Origin: Purshia tridentata
Lineage: Eukaryota > Streptophyta > Magnoliopsida > Rosales > Rosaceae
Length of the DNA: 64,000 bases
Reading direction: 5' to 3'
NCBI GenBank assembly: GCA_003254885.1
Contig: QANT01009338.1
Coordinates: 1 to 64,000 of the forward strand
Positions 46,292 through 58,224 of this stretch are shown here, in pieces. Position numbers and translations under genes: made by a program. Below the pieces are notes generated by a model. The model worked only from the letters and a program-made list of their open reading frames with translations. It searched no databases and was not told the origin of the DNA. Position 1 is the stretch's first letter; every line of letters starts with the position of its first letter.

Positions 46292-46986
46292 TTTAACTCA
46301 TGATTAACTATGAATTAGAGGGTGTTAATGACTCTTTAAGAATTCTATGTGGTCATTTAACTCGTACATAATCATTTACAAAGCTCTAAACTGTATACTC
46401 TCTAATGAATGATGTGAATGATGTAATGACCTGAGTATGGGAGTGTTACTGACCGACACTACATTGGTATCACTAATAAACTTTTTTATTTTGCAGGGTT
46501 TCTTAACTCTCATGCTTTCCTCTGTTACAAATTTTGGGGTCAACAATTGTATATATGATGCAGAGTTACAGAGTCATATCGGTTTAGAAAAGCAGAAGAG
46601 AAATATTGCAGCTTTTTAAGGGTGAGCTTCCAAATATCTAGGTAAGAGAATTGACATGAGCTGGTTGGATGATGATTTTCCATATGAATTGCTCATAAAG
46701 ACGCAAGCTAGGTAGGCCTGTTTTGTAGGGATAACCCTCACATGACAGCAATGTGGATGTGAATTTGTGAGTTGTATTATTGTCTTATATTATTGGTTTA
46801 GGGGGGGTGCAGAAGTTGAGGCCCAAAATGAGATTGATGATTGACTTAAACAGTGGGTAGTGGGCAGTGGTCACAAAGCACCTACTGAATAGTTAATATT
46901 GATGTCTGAATCTCCAAAGCATATCTAAATTTTGCGAAAGCTCTTTTGTCTCTTCCGCCAAAATACAAATAACATTTGCTAACACG

Positions 46987-47388
46987 TCAAAGTGTGAAGT
47001 GCATGATTGCTCTTGCATTGTCCTCTTCTGCGCTTTTTATGTGCACATATTTGAATTTGATGGTCAAATTATGGCCAACGACCCAAGAGCTGTGCAGCGA
47101 GACTAGTACTGCTGCCACAAAATGAATGGCAGATAAGATGGGATTTTTATGAGCCAAGATAATTAAAAAATAAGAAGGAATAATAAAGAAAGATAAAATT
47201 TGCAGTGCTACTGCCAACTGGAAAAAGTGAGGCAATCTGGTCCAGCCCAACTTAGGATTTAGGCAATCTATTCTTCTAGATGAAGGTTTCATACCCTCCT
47301 CAATGGTTTGGTACCACAAGAGGCCAAGGAGGAAAGGAACAAAAGCAAGTATGCTATATACAGATGGGTCAATGCCTTGGTCAACCAT
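46987..47388 (-). CDS. Possible small membrane protein, 133 residues
   Basis: A single open frame with an ATG start. I do not recognise it. It starts MVDQGIDPSVYSILAFVPFL and has three likely membrane segments: about residues 10-26, 55-80 (hydrophobic, ending SYFLIILAH) and 86-105 (SAIHFVAAVLVSLHSSWVV). The C-terminal 25 residues are charged. There is no homology call, no clear promoter, and the ORF is short enough to arise by chance, but the clustering of hydrophobic segments is suggestive. It lies 370 bp after the stop of the NFD4-like gene, on the same strand, and could also be a decayed fragment of a larger membrane-protein gene. Confidence 0.35.
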   Translation of the reverse strand: MVDQGIDPSVYSILAFVPFLLGLLWYQTIEEGMKPSSRRIDCLNPKLGWTRLPHFFQLAVALQILSFFIIPSYFLIILAHKNPILSAIHFVAAVLVSLHSSWVVGHNLTIKFKYVHIKSAEEDNARAIMHFTL

Positions 47389-47757
47389 TTAAACTTTGCA
47401 ATCTGTTGTGGGTGATTTTTGGTAAAAAACTTAAAATATTATCCAATTAAGAGGAGAGGAGGTTATTGCTTTTGAGTGACATGTTCTTAAACACTTGGAA
47501 TAATAAAAGCACAACATGCATAACAAACAACTCTACAGCAGGCATCCCAAATGAGGCTTCATATTCCTCAGGCATTTCTAGTCTCCCAAAATATGTAGCT
47601 TTGTTATCAATAAAAGCTTAAACAATACAGAATAATCAAGATTTTCCCTTTACTTGTAAATGGTTTCCATAGATAATTACAAGAATACTACCATTTTGGA
47701 TCATTTTGAATAATCAAGGTAAAAATCATACACACACAGGGCAATTAATTAGCTGCT

Positions 47758-49626
47758 TCATTTGCTTTCCCCTAACCTTTGTTCTGAACCCAAGTTGGTC
47801 TCTGACCCTTGTGGTGCTGCTGAGGAGGTTGAAGTATCAGCAGCAACAGTGGCTTTGGACTCTATTTCTCTCGAAGCTACCATACCATTTCCAGCAGCTA
47901 CATCAGATTCAGCTGCCTCAGCTGCCTCTCTGAACTTCTTGTAAATATCACCTTTATAGAATTTCCTTGTCCTAATCACCAAAATAAGTGAAACAAAGCT
48001 CCCAAACAATGCCACTGCAGCAATTATAATGAAGGCCAATCTGTAACAATGCGCTCCTGTACAAGTCAAGTCCTCCCCTGCTTTTCTAGTGAGACCCAAA
48101 GCTTTCATTTGCTTCAAGGCCTCTGCATCATACAGATTACCAGCCACTTTGACACTCAGAACGTAAGCCCCAAGTGGACTAGCAGCACCACCAAAGTTGA
48201 TCAAGGTGGCATAGTATTTGAGGCCGAAGACTTCGGATATGATGGCAAAGATCAATGGCCATTGTGCTCCAAAACAGAACCCAATAATCACAGAAGCAAG
48301 GTAAAGGGAATTGGGGATGCCAAAGGCTATCAGAAGATGGCCAACACATGATAAAAGAAGCACAAGAGTGAGCATAAGGGGACGAGGGAACTTGTACTTT
48401 TTCAAAAGCACTTCTGAAGAGAAGCCAGAGGTAACTCTTCCAAGGTAGTTCCATATGCTCACCAGTGATATGAAAGTGCTTATGCTATGAGTTGGGTAGC
48501 CTAATGACTTCCCAATCTGACCCAAGTTGTCGATCGCAGTTAAAGTCCCACCAACTCCACAAATTGTAGCAATGAACACGATGAGCATGTCAGTGCTGAA
48601 AACTGCTTGCAATATGGTGTAGTCCTCGCCTCTATCCGGGGGGCTGAAAACGTTTTGCAAGCAAGAATTGGGCTTCTGCAGGCTTTCGGGAGCAGCAGAA
48701 AGTGGCTGCAGGGGTACTTCAAAAGGAGCTGGATTTTCAGCTACTACTTTGAGCTGCAATTGATCATTCACCACTCTGATTTTTCTCTTCCAGAGCTTAA
48801 ACTCTTCGATTATAACAACCGCGAGAGGAAGAAACAGCAACAAAAGCACAACTGAAGCACCTCCAATGTACCCAATTCTTGTAAATCTCAGCTTATGCTG
48901 CATGATGATCAAAGCCATGAGAAACCCGGCTAGGCCAAGAGAAATGTAGAGAAGATGGTAGAAAACCCTGAGCTCATTCGGCTGTCTCACGATCTTCATC
49001 AATCGAATTATGGGAAGAAACACCATTGAAACAGCAGCTGGAAGCCACCCAATTAGCAAAATAAGAGACTTTGAGTCATCTCCATAGAAAGCATGGTAGA
49101 GCTGTGTGATGATTGCACCACTCAAGCCAACAAGTCCCTTCAAGAGCCCCAAAACACTGCCTCTACTTTCCGGGAAATTCTTGACACAACTCACTGCAGC
49201 CCCAGTGTTCGAAAATGTCTGAGAATTTGCACCTACGCAAATGTACAAACACATCTGCCACACAGGGGGTTTGGAGGTTCGGCCGGTGACTGCAAGCCAA
49301 ATCATGAAGTAGCCAAAGAAGTTCATGCCTGCACCGATTAAGAGGACCACCCATGGAGCTGTGACCTCGTTGATGAGCCCTGAAATGATGCCAACATTGC
49401 CTCCCAAGTCCTTGAAGAAGCTGAGGAGATTGAGGGTTGTTTGGTCATAGCCTAGTGAGGTTTTGATGTCGGAGGAGTAGAGGGCAAACATGTATGTTGC
49501 TCCAGCCACCGATAGAATTAGCATTGAAGCAAACACCATGAACCACCGGCCATGGAGTACTTGGAAGCCAAAGCTCTTCATCTCCTTGTACCCAAAACCC
49601 CCTGAACTGAACTCTGCCACCACCAT
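47758..49626 (-). CDS. NFD4-like / nodulin-like major facilitator protein
   Basis: One uninterrupted exon gives 622 residues. The N-terminal nodulin-like domain runs from [20 protein letters not shown] through [20 protein letters not shown] and ends near residue 270. A cytoplasmic loop of about 80 residues follows, then a second MFS half beginning [20 protein letters not shown], with [36 protein letters not shown] and [11 protein letters not shown]. About 12 membrane segments are expected. The tail is Ala/Glu/Ser-rich and soluble. The family is defined by Arabidopsis NUCLEAR FUSION DEFECTIVE 4 and legume nodulin relatives; most members have no proven substrate, so transport of a small solute is only inferred. 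The length is normal. The ATG chosen gives [20 protein letters not shown], a typical start for the family. Confidence 0.93.
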   Translation of the reverse strand: MVVAEFSSGGFGYKEMKSFGFQVLHGRWFMVFASMLILSVAGATYMFALYSSDIKTSLGYDQTTLNLLSFFKDLGGNVGIISGLINEVTAPWVVLLIGAGMNFFGYFMIWLAVTGRTSKPPVWQMCLYICVGANSQTFSNTGAAVSCVKNFPESRGSVLGLLKGLVGLSGAIITQLYHAFYGDDSKSLILLIGWLPAAVSMVFLPIIRLMKIVRQPNELRVFYHLLYISLGLAGFLMALIIMQHKLRFTRIGYIGGASVVLLLLFLPLAVVIIEEFKLWKRKIRVVNDQLQLKVVAENPAPFEVPLQPLSAAPESLQKPNSCLQNVFSPPDRGEDYTILQAVFSTDMLIVFIATICGVGGTLTAIDNLGQIGKSLGYPTHSISTFISLVSIWNYLGRVTSGFSSEVLLKKYKFPRPLMLTLVLLLSCVGHLLIAFGIPNSLYLASVIIGFCFGAQWPLIFAIISEVFGLKYYATLINFGGAASPLGAYVLSVKVAGNLYDAEALKQMKALGLTRKAGEDLTCTGAHCYRLAFIIIAAVALFGSFVSLILVIRTRKFYKGDIYKKFREAAEAAESDVAAGNGMVASREIESKATVAADTSTSSAAPQGSETNLGSEQRLGESK

Positions 49627-49866
49627 TTTTATTTTCTTTATGTGTTACAGAGTAAAGGGTCTTTAGGGGTTGAGCTCTACATGCATGTCCATGTACATAA
49701 CAGAGATTTGGCTGAAGAAGATTAAGGATTTCCACTTTGACTTGCTATTTTGACTTGGAAGTGTCCAAGAAATAGACGAAAAGTTCTCTGTGTAGTGTGA
49801 AAAGATAAGGTGGGGAGATAAGTGTGGACTCAATCTCTTCCTCCCTAACTTTTGAAACATGTAGCA

Positions 49867-50171
49867 TGTTGAGAGATATTCTACATTGAAGATGTGAGGG
49901 CTTTGCTAGTGGTTTATAAGGGTTTGGGCTATTTCTCTCATTGTTAATTGGTTTTGGGATGGATGCCTAGATTTCTTCATGGTATCAGAGCAGGTTATCC
50001 ATGTGATGCGCCTAAGCGGCCACACGTGCTCCCACGTCACCCAATATAAATTATCCACGTGTTAGGCTTGAAATAATGCCACACGTGCGGGAGCGTATTG
50101 AGAGATATCCCACATTGAAGATGTGAGGGCCTTGCTAGTGGTTTATAAGGGTTTGAGCTACTACTCTCATT
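49867..50171 (+). mobile_element. TRIM (miniature LTR retroelement) fossil
   Basis: A short element with two direct terminal repeats, at about 49867-49979 and from 50096 onward. The left repeat is followed at once by TGGTATCAGAGC, the methionine-tRNA primer-binding site usual in plant TRIM and copia elements. A purine-rich tract (gcgggagcg) precedes the right repeat. The interior is about 115 bp and non-coding, as in TRIMs. The repeats are recognisably alike but diverged, so it is not recent. It looks broken. It stands about 240 bp upstream of the NFD4-like start codon. Confidence 0.8.
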
Positions 50172-50889
50172 GACAAAATTTGAAGACCCTTCTATTTGTT
50201 TTACTGCAGCCACTGTAGAATTGTAGATAATCAATATCCATGCTCCCTTGACCCTTCAGGATTTTCTGCTCCAGACCCCAAAAATATCCTTTAAAAACAT
50301 GAGCATCTTGTTGATACTTTTCTCATTTTCCATGATTATTCAATTGCACAATCATCACCAATTATATATAAGCATGAACAGCTCAGCATACACATTTTTT
50401 CCATAACCAATGATTGATAATGTTGGTTAAGTTTCTACAATACAGACACCTGATTTTTCACTCGTGAATGTCGACGGGTTTTCCATTCCGTTATCTTAAA
50501 TGGTAGCGAGGATTCATCTCCATGTGATGCACTTAAGTGGAATTCCCAAACTCAAAGGTCAGTACCCATTAATTAGTTTCCAAATGTGTTTCTCATTTGT
50601 GGTCCAGAAGTAGCTAGTAGCCTAGTACCTCCAAAACACATTCATCGACCTCACATATTGAGATTGAAGGCTTATTACTGTTATGCCCACTTGTGGATTG
50701 TGATGCTGATAAAGAAGGCAGCAATTGATTGCTTCAACTATGACCTCATTAGCTGCGTCATTCAATCATTCCCCAAGTGCTGAAGCTTAAATACATACGA
50801 ATTACGATTGTGTATTCAAAGCTGTCCTGAGGAGAATGAAATCATAACCATAGTGTGTATATGATCTGGCTATATTTCGTGGAGCACAG

Positions 50890-51040
50890 ATTGCATGCCG
50901 GACTTGGTACCCGTTTTGATACCAAGCTTGCAATCTTGGCTTTTCTTCCTATTTTTACCTCTTTTTTCTTTCTCTCTACTCTCACTCATGGCTCATATTG
51001 CAAGTCTGGTACCAAAATGAATACCAAGCGGGCATGCAAT
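50890..51040. mobile_element. Nested foldback element (MITE-like or hairpin RNA source)
   Basis: Left arm 50890-50934 and right arm 50997-51040 are inverted copies, about 80 percent paired, separated by about 62 bp of T-rich sequence. Both arms begin or end with ATTGCATGCC. Each arm also contains its own inverted repeat (CTTGGTA...TACCAAG on the left), so the element can fold as one long hairpin or two small ones. No coding capacity; family undecided. Confidence 0.65.
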
Positions 51041-51317
51041 ATGCTTTTTATTTCTTACTACAAAGCTTGTCTTTTGCTAGATAATTTGGATAAGAACATG
51101 AGATATTTTACAATCCCAAAATATATGTTGGACAACCAATTGCGATCAATTTAATCATTTTAAGTCCAATACAATATGGAAGTCAGTTTAATACTCATTC
51201 AAATGTGAAGTTTTATCTAAAAAATACTAGTAGTGGATTAACTAATTTATATATTATAGACTTTCATGTTAAATTTTTTATATAGGAAAACTCATCCACA
51301 CACTTATTTTGTATGGA

Positions 51318-51460
51318 GCCATTGTTCATTGTTGCAACCGAGTTGCATATGCAATTGTTAAGTTGCGCTTTCATGTTATGATTTTGTGGCGTGGGTTAAG
51401 GAGGAACCAAAATTGGCTCTCCTCTCTCTTAACCAATAATGTAGCTTTGGTTTGCACCAT
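51318..51460 (+). pseudogene. Possible LINE RNase H-domain fragment
   Basis: The frame here contains HCCNRVAYAIVKL and, further on, NWLSSLLTNNVAL. These resemble the end of the plant RVT_3-type RNase H domain found in LINEs and related genes (x-N-R-V-A-H-x-L-A-K, then W-x-x-x-x-P-x-W-L-x-x-L-L-x-x-D). The match is short and by eye only. Confidence 0.3.
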
Positions 51461-52816
51461 CCATGTATTCAAATGGACTAGGAAAGATACGAGACTGTTT
51501 GGTGATAAAAAATTAATGGAAATTTTGATTTGGTATAATTTGACCATACAATTACATTGGTCCACACAAACACAATGAATGCCTGATTGATTTTCTGGCT
51601 TCAAATAATTGGAGAAAATATCGTTGATCGATTCACAAAGCTCAAGAGAGGCAAGGGTGGACTGGGCTGAGAATTCAGTGTTGGTTTCATGTGTCTTACC
51701 AAACAAAAAGAAGAACAATTTTCACAAAGCTCAAGTAGCTAGGGCCAATGGTCCAGGCTCTACTTTTAGATCTATGGCTGACCCGGTTCAGTGTTATGGA
51801 TAGATCTAACCCAGTCCGTTTGAACAAAGAGTAGGACATGGATTTTACATTTTTCGTTCTGAGTAGCCCTGGCCCATTTTACAGGCCTAGACATAAGTGT
51901 ATAATGTGGAGTCCTTAAATCATTGATTAACGTGACAGACAATCACAATCAGTAAATACATAAGGTGCAATTTTAACAACTTTCGGCCAGCAGGTTGTGA
52001 AGGACTGCTGGTTAATACTTGACAATAATAATATTATCTTGCTATATATTTATGTGCTTGAGTTGGGTTTGAGCTATCCGGCAAGAAACTGTCCAACAAT
52101 ACAATGAGCTTACATACATAAAAAACAAAAACAAGGATTCAATATAAATGAGGCTTTGGTCTTAAGCTCACCTTGGAGATGTATAGTCAACAAAGTTGGA
52201 ATCGAGTAATCAACATCTGCAAGCTGGAATGCTGGAATGCTGGAATGTTTAGTGTCCAGGGTCCACATTAATACACTAATTAAATTATATATGCATTGTA
52301 GCATGCCATGCACCATCAGTTTGTTTTTCACTTCTGATACATCCAATATAATACCCTGTTCTTGGCTGTAAGACTGGTTCTTCGATTTATAGTCTAATGT
52401 ACCACATATTTAACAAACTAAGGCCTTCTATTATGCACAAGAATTTTGATAGCTAAAAGCTAAAATGACTAACATTTTACCATAATTTATCCACTATGCA
52501 TCGGATTGTGATAATCATTTTAGATTGATCACTTAAAACCTAAATTTGAGAGATACCCAAATGGCCTGTGCCCACATGTTTGAATACTTAAAAAACTTTA
52601 GTTGTTTGTATTTGGTTTTCTTTATGTGTTTTTTGTGTGTACTCATCACAAAATAAATAAATAATGTTATGTTTATCATTTTTGGGTAATAAAATAGAGA
52701 AATTTTAATTTGGATAAACAAATGAAATATTCAAATATATTCAATATTGATCTTAAATTAATAATCTTCTTAAAATAAAATCAATGGTATAACTTTTTTC
52801 AATACTTAATTAATAT

Positions 52817-53115
52817 TAGATATAATTTAATTAGATTTAAAATTATGATACTCAAATATGATTATTAGTACCATAGTAAAACTGATACTCAAAAAATACT
52901 ATTCACACATCCAAAATGACATTTGACTATCAAAAAATGACTTTACCATAGAAGGCCTAAGGTCATAGATATAATTTAATTAGATTTAAAATTATGATAC
53001 CCAAATATGAGTATCAGTACTATAGTGAAACTGATACTCAAAAAATACTATTCACACACCCAAAATGACATTTGACTATCAAAAAATGACTTTACCATAG
53101 AAGGCCTAAGGTCAA
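52817..53115. repeat. Tandem duplication, unit about 149 bp
   Basis: 52817-52965 and 52966-53115 both run from tagatataatttaattaga to gaaggcctaaggtca, with only a handful of differences. AT-rich, non-coding. Confidence 0.95.
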
Positions 53116-53700
53116 ACCTATCCGCCCAAAATCAAGTATTATATATGGATAATGTTAGATGTACTATATTTTGGTATTATTATACCTCTATTAATTAAAA
53201 CCTATTTGTATTGGCAGACTTACCGAAATATGGTACATATCCTTAGTATTTTTCATTATATTGAATAGAGAGCTTGGATGAATCTAATGTTAATATTTTT
53301 TGTACTAGTATTATATGTGTAAGTTTATGATCAACGATGTTTTAGTCTTACCGAACGCGATGAAGAATACTCGATCATGGCCCTTACTTAGGAATTATTT
53401 GTGTAAGATATATTAATAAACAGTTTTTGCTCCACCCTTAATTAAAGTGCCGTAGCGTCTAATTAATCTAAATTTTGAATACACTATGATTGTTGTGTTA
53501 GTAAATTCAAAAGATTGCAGTCCACGAAAAAACAAAACAGAGGTTGCATACTCACTACGTACGGGCCCTCGATGTAATGACTAAGCGTACATCCATTTTT
53601 ATAGCAAGGAATTAAGCAGCAATGTTATGGCAGTTACTGGGTATGGAATCTGGACCATATTTCTGTCTTTATTTGTCAGACTCATATATTCGATCATTAA

Positions 53701-53703
53701 TCA

Positions 53704-53733
<30 letters not shown>
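53701..53733. repeat. (TA)n microsatellite upstream of HGSNAT-like gene
   Basis: About 14-16 TA repeats, about 200 bp before the ATG; might overlap the core promoter. Confidence 0.85.
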
Positions 53734-53739
<6 letters not shown>

Positions 53740-53934
53740 GCCCAGTGGCTCCAGTCAAAGCCAAAAAATGAAGGCCGGCCTTTGTACTATACCATTGTCT
53801 TGCTTAATATTGCTAGCTCTTCCTAAATAAGTCCCTCTCGATCTCACTAGCTACACCACTATTACTAATTTACTATCACCAGTACTGCTAATTATACGTA
53901 CTGTAGTTCACAAGTGGAAAGAGAAACTTCAGCT

Positions 53935-54088
53935 ATGGAGGGTGATCCTAAGAGGATGGAAGAAGGGTTTGGGAATACTAAACCAGTTCTTGTCAATGAA
54001 GAAGAAGAAGATCATCATTTGAATATCAGTGAGAAAGCAAATGGAAGTAGTGGTCGTGGCGCTGTAGGAGATCATGTCATTCATAACC

Positions 54089-54122
<34 letters not shown>

Positions 54123-54520
54123 GGAGAAGATTCATAAGGCAGCGGCGCCTCTAGAGGCGGAGCGAAAGGTGGAGGAGCAGCCTCTGCAGGTTACTAAGCA
54201 GAAGAGCAAGAGGGTTGCTACCTTGGATGCTTTCAGAGGCCTTACCATTGTGGTATATATGTTTATTACTATAAATGGACTATATATATACATACTCATA
54301 AGCATTGACTACATGAAAATGTGTATATGATCATATGATCATGCATGGCATGTATATATGATGGCAGGTGATGATATTGGTAGATGATGCTGGCGGAGCA
54401 TATGCGCGTATTGACCACTCGCCATGGAACGGATGCACCTTGGCTGATTTTGTCATGCCCTTCTTCCTCTTCATTGTAGGTGTCGCCATTGCCCTTGCTC
54501 TCAAGGTACGTACAAAGTAT

Positions 54521-54551
<31 letters not shown>

Positions 54552-57254
54552 GCTTATTAATATAATAACATAATTTGTGTCAAAAAGAAAAACTCTGTAA
54601 TCATTCCTAGATATAGTTAAGTACCGAGCAAATCCCAATTATCGATTTCTATGCACATTAATTAGTATCTCAAAATTTTGATTTTGCAGAGAATTCCCAA
54701 GACCCAGGTTGCAATTTATATATATATATATATATAGCTTATTAATATAATAACATAATTATGTCAAAAAGAAAAACTCTGTAATCATTCCTAGATATAG
54801 TTAAGTACCGAGCAAATTCCCAATTATGGATTTCTATGCACATTAATTAGTATCTCAAAATTTTTATTTTGCAGAGAATTCCCAAGACCCAGGTTGCAAT
54901 CAAGAAGATTATTTTAAGAACATTGAAGCTTCTTTTTTGGGGAATTATTTTGCAAGGTAATAGGAAAAAGCTAATTATCAATAACAAACATAATCTGTTT
55001 AAATAAAAACACAGTGTGGTACGTGACTCTGTGTGTGGTCACATGTAGTGCAGGAGGATACTCCCATGCGCCATATGACCTAGCTTATGGAGTTGACATG
55101 AAACAAATTCGATGGTTTGGTATCCTCCAGGTGTTTGTCTTAAGAACCCTTAAATTCATAAATTAATTGTTTTGAATAAAACTGAGTCTGAGCTAACAAT
55201 ATCTCCCAGTACTCTAATCTTTTCTTTGTTGATGTGTACATGGTAAATATGGTAAGCAGAGAATAGCATTGGTTTACTTTGTCGTTGCTCTGATAGAGAC
55301 ACTGACCACCAAACTCAGACCAACTGTTCTTGACTCTGGGCACCTCTCTATTTTCACTGCATATAAATGGCAGTGGTAAGTAAACAGATTCATTCTTTAA
55401 ATCAATACCCGTTTTTAAGTCATGTCTAAGGCTTTGAATTTCACTGTTAATTTGATATTTAACATCCCTGCAGGATTGGAGGGTTCGTCTCATTCCTTGT
55501 CTACATGATTACAACATTTGCACTATACGTTCCAGACTGGAGTTTTGTTTTGCACAACGATGATGGACCCAAAGAATACACGGTATTGTTGACACATTCT
55601 TTATGGTTTAAACTTTTAGATAGTTCAAAACCTCTAATCTCTATTCACTATATGTTTCTCTTTTTGTATCTATTTGCATTTTCACGTGAAAATAAGACAT
55701 GCATTGTTGACTCTCCTCGGTTGTCTAGCTAACAGTTATCAGAGGAGCCATAATTCTAACACTGCAGCTTTTGGTTTTTTGTATCTATTTGCATTTTCAC
55801 GTGAAAATAAGACTGCACGTCAGTGATTGTTAACTTGACATGCATTGTTGACTCTCCTCGGTTGTCTAGCTAACAGTTATCACAGGAGCCATAATTCTAA
55901 CACTGCAGCTTTTGGTTTTCCTTTTTCTACAGGTTAAGTGTGGCATGAGAGGACATCTAGGACCTGCTTGCAATGCAGTTGGGTATGTGGATCGACAGGT
56001 CTGGGGCATAAACCATATCTACTCTCAGCCTGTTTGGAGCCGCTTGAAGGTTAGCTCTTGGCTCTAATTGATGCAGGTCACGGAGTCGTCACTAATAAAT
56101 ATATTAATCTTTTGTGACAACTTGTAGGCCTGCACGCTTAGTTCTCCCAGTAAAGGCCCATTCCGAGAGGACGCTCCAAGTTGGTGCCGCGGTCCATTTG
56201 AACCCGAAGGCCTTTTGAGGTAATGTCAATTGAAAAAATAAAAATAAAAATGAAAGATGAAGACTTACTATGAACCAGAGACAGAGATTTATTTTGTTGC
56301 TTGCTGTTTCTTAGTTCAATTTCAGCTATCCTTAGTGGCACCATTGGCATCCATTATGGGCACATTTTGATCCATTTCAAGGTTACCCATCTCTCTAAAA
56401 CATACAGATTAGTGCACTTCTTATGTTTAAATTATTTGATGCATTTCAAGGATGATGAATTTGGATTCTCATGCAGGGTCACTCAGAGAGGCTCAAACAA
56501 TGGGTCTCAATGGGGATTGTCTTAATTATCATAGCCATCATTCTACACTTTACAGATGGTGAGCTTCCTTGCATACCTTGTATAACTAGCTAGTTCTTGG
56601 CTAATGTTAAAAAAACCTTCTCAATGTGATCACTTGCTTGCAGCTATTCCTATCAACAAGCAACTCTACAGCTTCAGCTATGTTTGTTTCACCGGCGGTG
56701 CAGCCGGATTAGTTTTTTCTGGATTTTACTTGCTGGTAAACCAGTTCAACTTGTTCAAGCTAGTACTCCATAAGTTTTCAGTTCAAGTGCAATTAAAGAC
56801 TAATTCAGGGAAGACTAATGACTATCTTCCATATGATGAATAAACAGATTGATGTTTGGGGCTTCCGGAAACCATTTTTATTCCTAGAATGGATAGGAAT
56901 GAATGCAATGCTAGTGTTTGTGATGGCAGCACAAGGCATCTTTGCAGCATTCGTAAATGGATGGTATTATGAATCCCCAGACAATTCCCTGGTAAGTGGT
57001 ATCAACTATCAAGCATTAAATTCATACCAAATTTGATTGCTTCACATAATTTTTTCCTGGAGTTCGATGTAATCTAAATGAGTGGTGGAACAAAACTATA
57101 TCAACAGGTCAATTGGATCCAGACTCATGTGTTTATCAATGTATGGCACTCGGAGAGGCTAGGAACGCTCTTGTACGTGATATTTGGTGAAATCTTATTT
57201 TGGGCAGTAGTTGCAGGCATTTTGCACAAAATGAGAATATACTGGAAGCTGTGA
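53935..57254 (+). CDS. Heparan-alpha-glucosaminide N-acetyltransferase-like membrane protein
   Basis: Thirteen exons (53935-54252, 54368-54505, 54875-54956, 55054-55130, 55260-55375, 55474-55582, 55933-56049, 56128-56219, 56315-56381, 56477-56558, 56644-56735, 56848-56991, 57108-57254) join in frame to 526 residues. A soluble acidic N-terminus with ten consecutive Asp (53-62) is followed by the family signature TLDAFRGLTIVVMILVDDAG and DHSPWNGCTLADFVMPFFLF, whose His123 matches the acetyl-accepting histidine of human HGSNAT. About ten membrane segments follow. Conserved loop motifs include GPACNAVGYVDR, FEPEGLLSS and WHSERLGTLLY. The animal enzyme acetylates heparan sulfate in lysosomes; plants lack heparan sulfate, so the plant substrate is unknown. 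Introns 2 and 6 each hold a tandem duplication. A GTG at 53914 is in frame, but the ATG at 53935 is the credible start. Confidence 0.93.
54531..54900. repeat. 185-bp tandem duplication covering the intron 2 / exon 3 border
   Basis: 54531-54715 and 54716-54900 are near-identical. Both contain TTTTGCAG and the first bases of exon 3 (agaattcccaagacccaggt). Only the second copy continues into the rest of exon 3, so the first is a decoy acceptor followed by a partial exon. Confidence 0.95.
55666..55920. repeat. Tandem duplication in intron 6 of the HGSNAT-like gene
   Basis: Copy 1 (55666-55780) and copy 2 (55781-55920) share gtatctatttgcattttcac, ctcctcggttgtctagctaa and ctaacactgcagcttttggt. Copy 2 has about 26 more bases (after aataagac). 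The duplication ends just before the exon 7 polypyrimidine tract. Confidence 0.95.
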
Positions 57255-58224
57255 AGCAAACTTTACAAGAAGATTATTGAAGAAAGACCCAACAATTGCT
57301 GTACTTGTGGCATTCACATGTTTACTTTACCCTAATATGGGTCCTTTTCAGTGTTTTTTTCTTGTCTGTTTTTGGATAGATTCTTCATGGGTTTAATTGG
57401 TTTCTTTGCTTATTATACAAAAAGGAGTGTGTGTGTGTGTGTATATATATAGTGCAGAAGTACTGTATTTTTGTGCTACAGCATTTATCTGAATTAGTGT
57501 TTCAATCATTCTAGCATAGTGTCCCACACAGTGCTCTGAATTTTCACCGTTTCATAAAAGAAGTATGAGAAACAGGACTAGTGAAACAATAATGGCCACA
57601 AACAAACGAAACCTGCCTGCCAAAATGCTCCAAATCAAAAGTGATAATGAAATATAGGAGCAAAAGGGGTTTCAATCAGTTTAGAAATGGACAAGTAGAG
57701 AAAGGCACCAAAGGTGTAGTAGAGCCCCTTAAACTTCCCACAGAACATATTGCTAATTAGTGAAATTAACCAAAACCATGAGTCGAAGACCACTGATAAC
57801 CTCAGCCGTAATTAATATGTTGGCTTAATTAGAGAGCTTAACAATAACAACATTAGAAAAGGTGAATCAGGTGGAACTCTCAAGTCCAATGGAAACTCAG
57901 AAGAGAATTAGATACAAGTAATTGTTCAAGATAATAGCTTTGTTATAATTATATTTTTAATTGAATAAGAAAATATTTGTTATATCTGAGGAAGAACTTG
58001 ATGTATTTGCACCGTTAGATACAAAAGCATCCAATGGATTAAAAGGTGTGTCAAAATTTGTGTAAAAGGCTTGTTCCTACTTCCTAGAACCTGACCTGAC
58101 CTATTATTATTATTAAGAGGAAATGGCTTTCCCTGTACACCTAGTTATTTGCTATTTTTGTAGAGTTCTATGAAAACTGCTATTATTTAAGATTGGGGTA
58201 AGTTTTGTTAGTTTTGACAGAAAC

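Larger units (their letters stand above)
50172..53600. other. Intergenic spacer with repeats
   Basis: No supported gene. Contains the foldback element at 50.9-51.0 kb, a possible RNase H fragment at 51.3 kb, a triple ggaatgct repeat near 52.23 kb and a tandem duplication at 52.8-53.1 kb. Confidence 0.5.

Noticed and set aside
53914-53934. Upstream extension of the HGSNAT-like protein (MERETSA)
   Set aside because: The codon at 53914 is GTG; the ATG at 53935 is the credible start.
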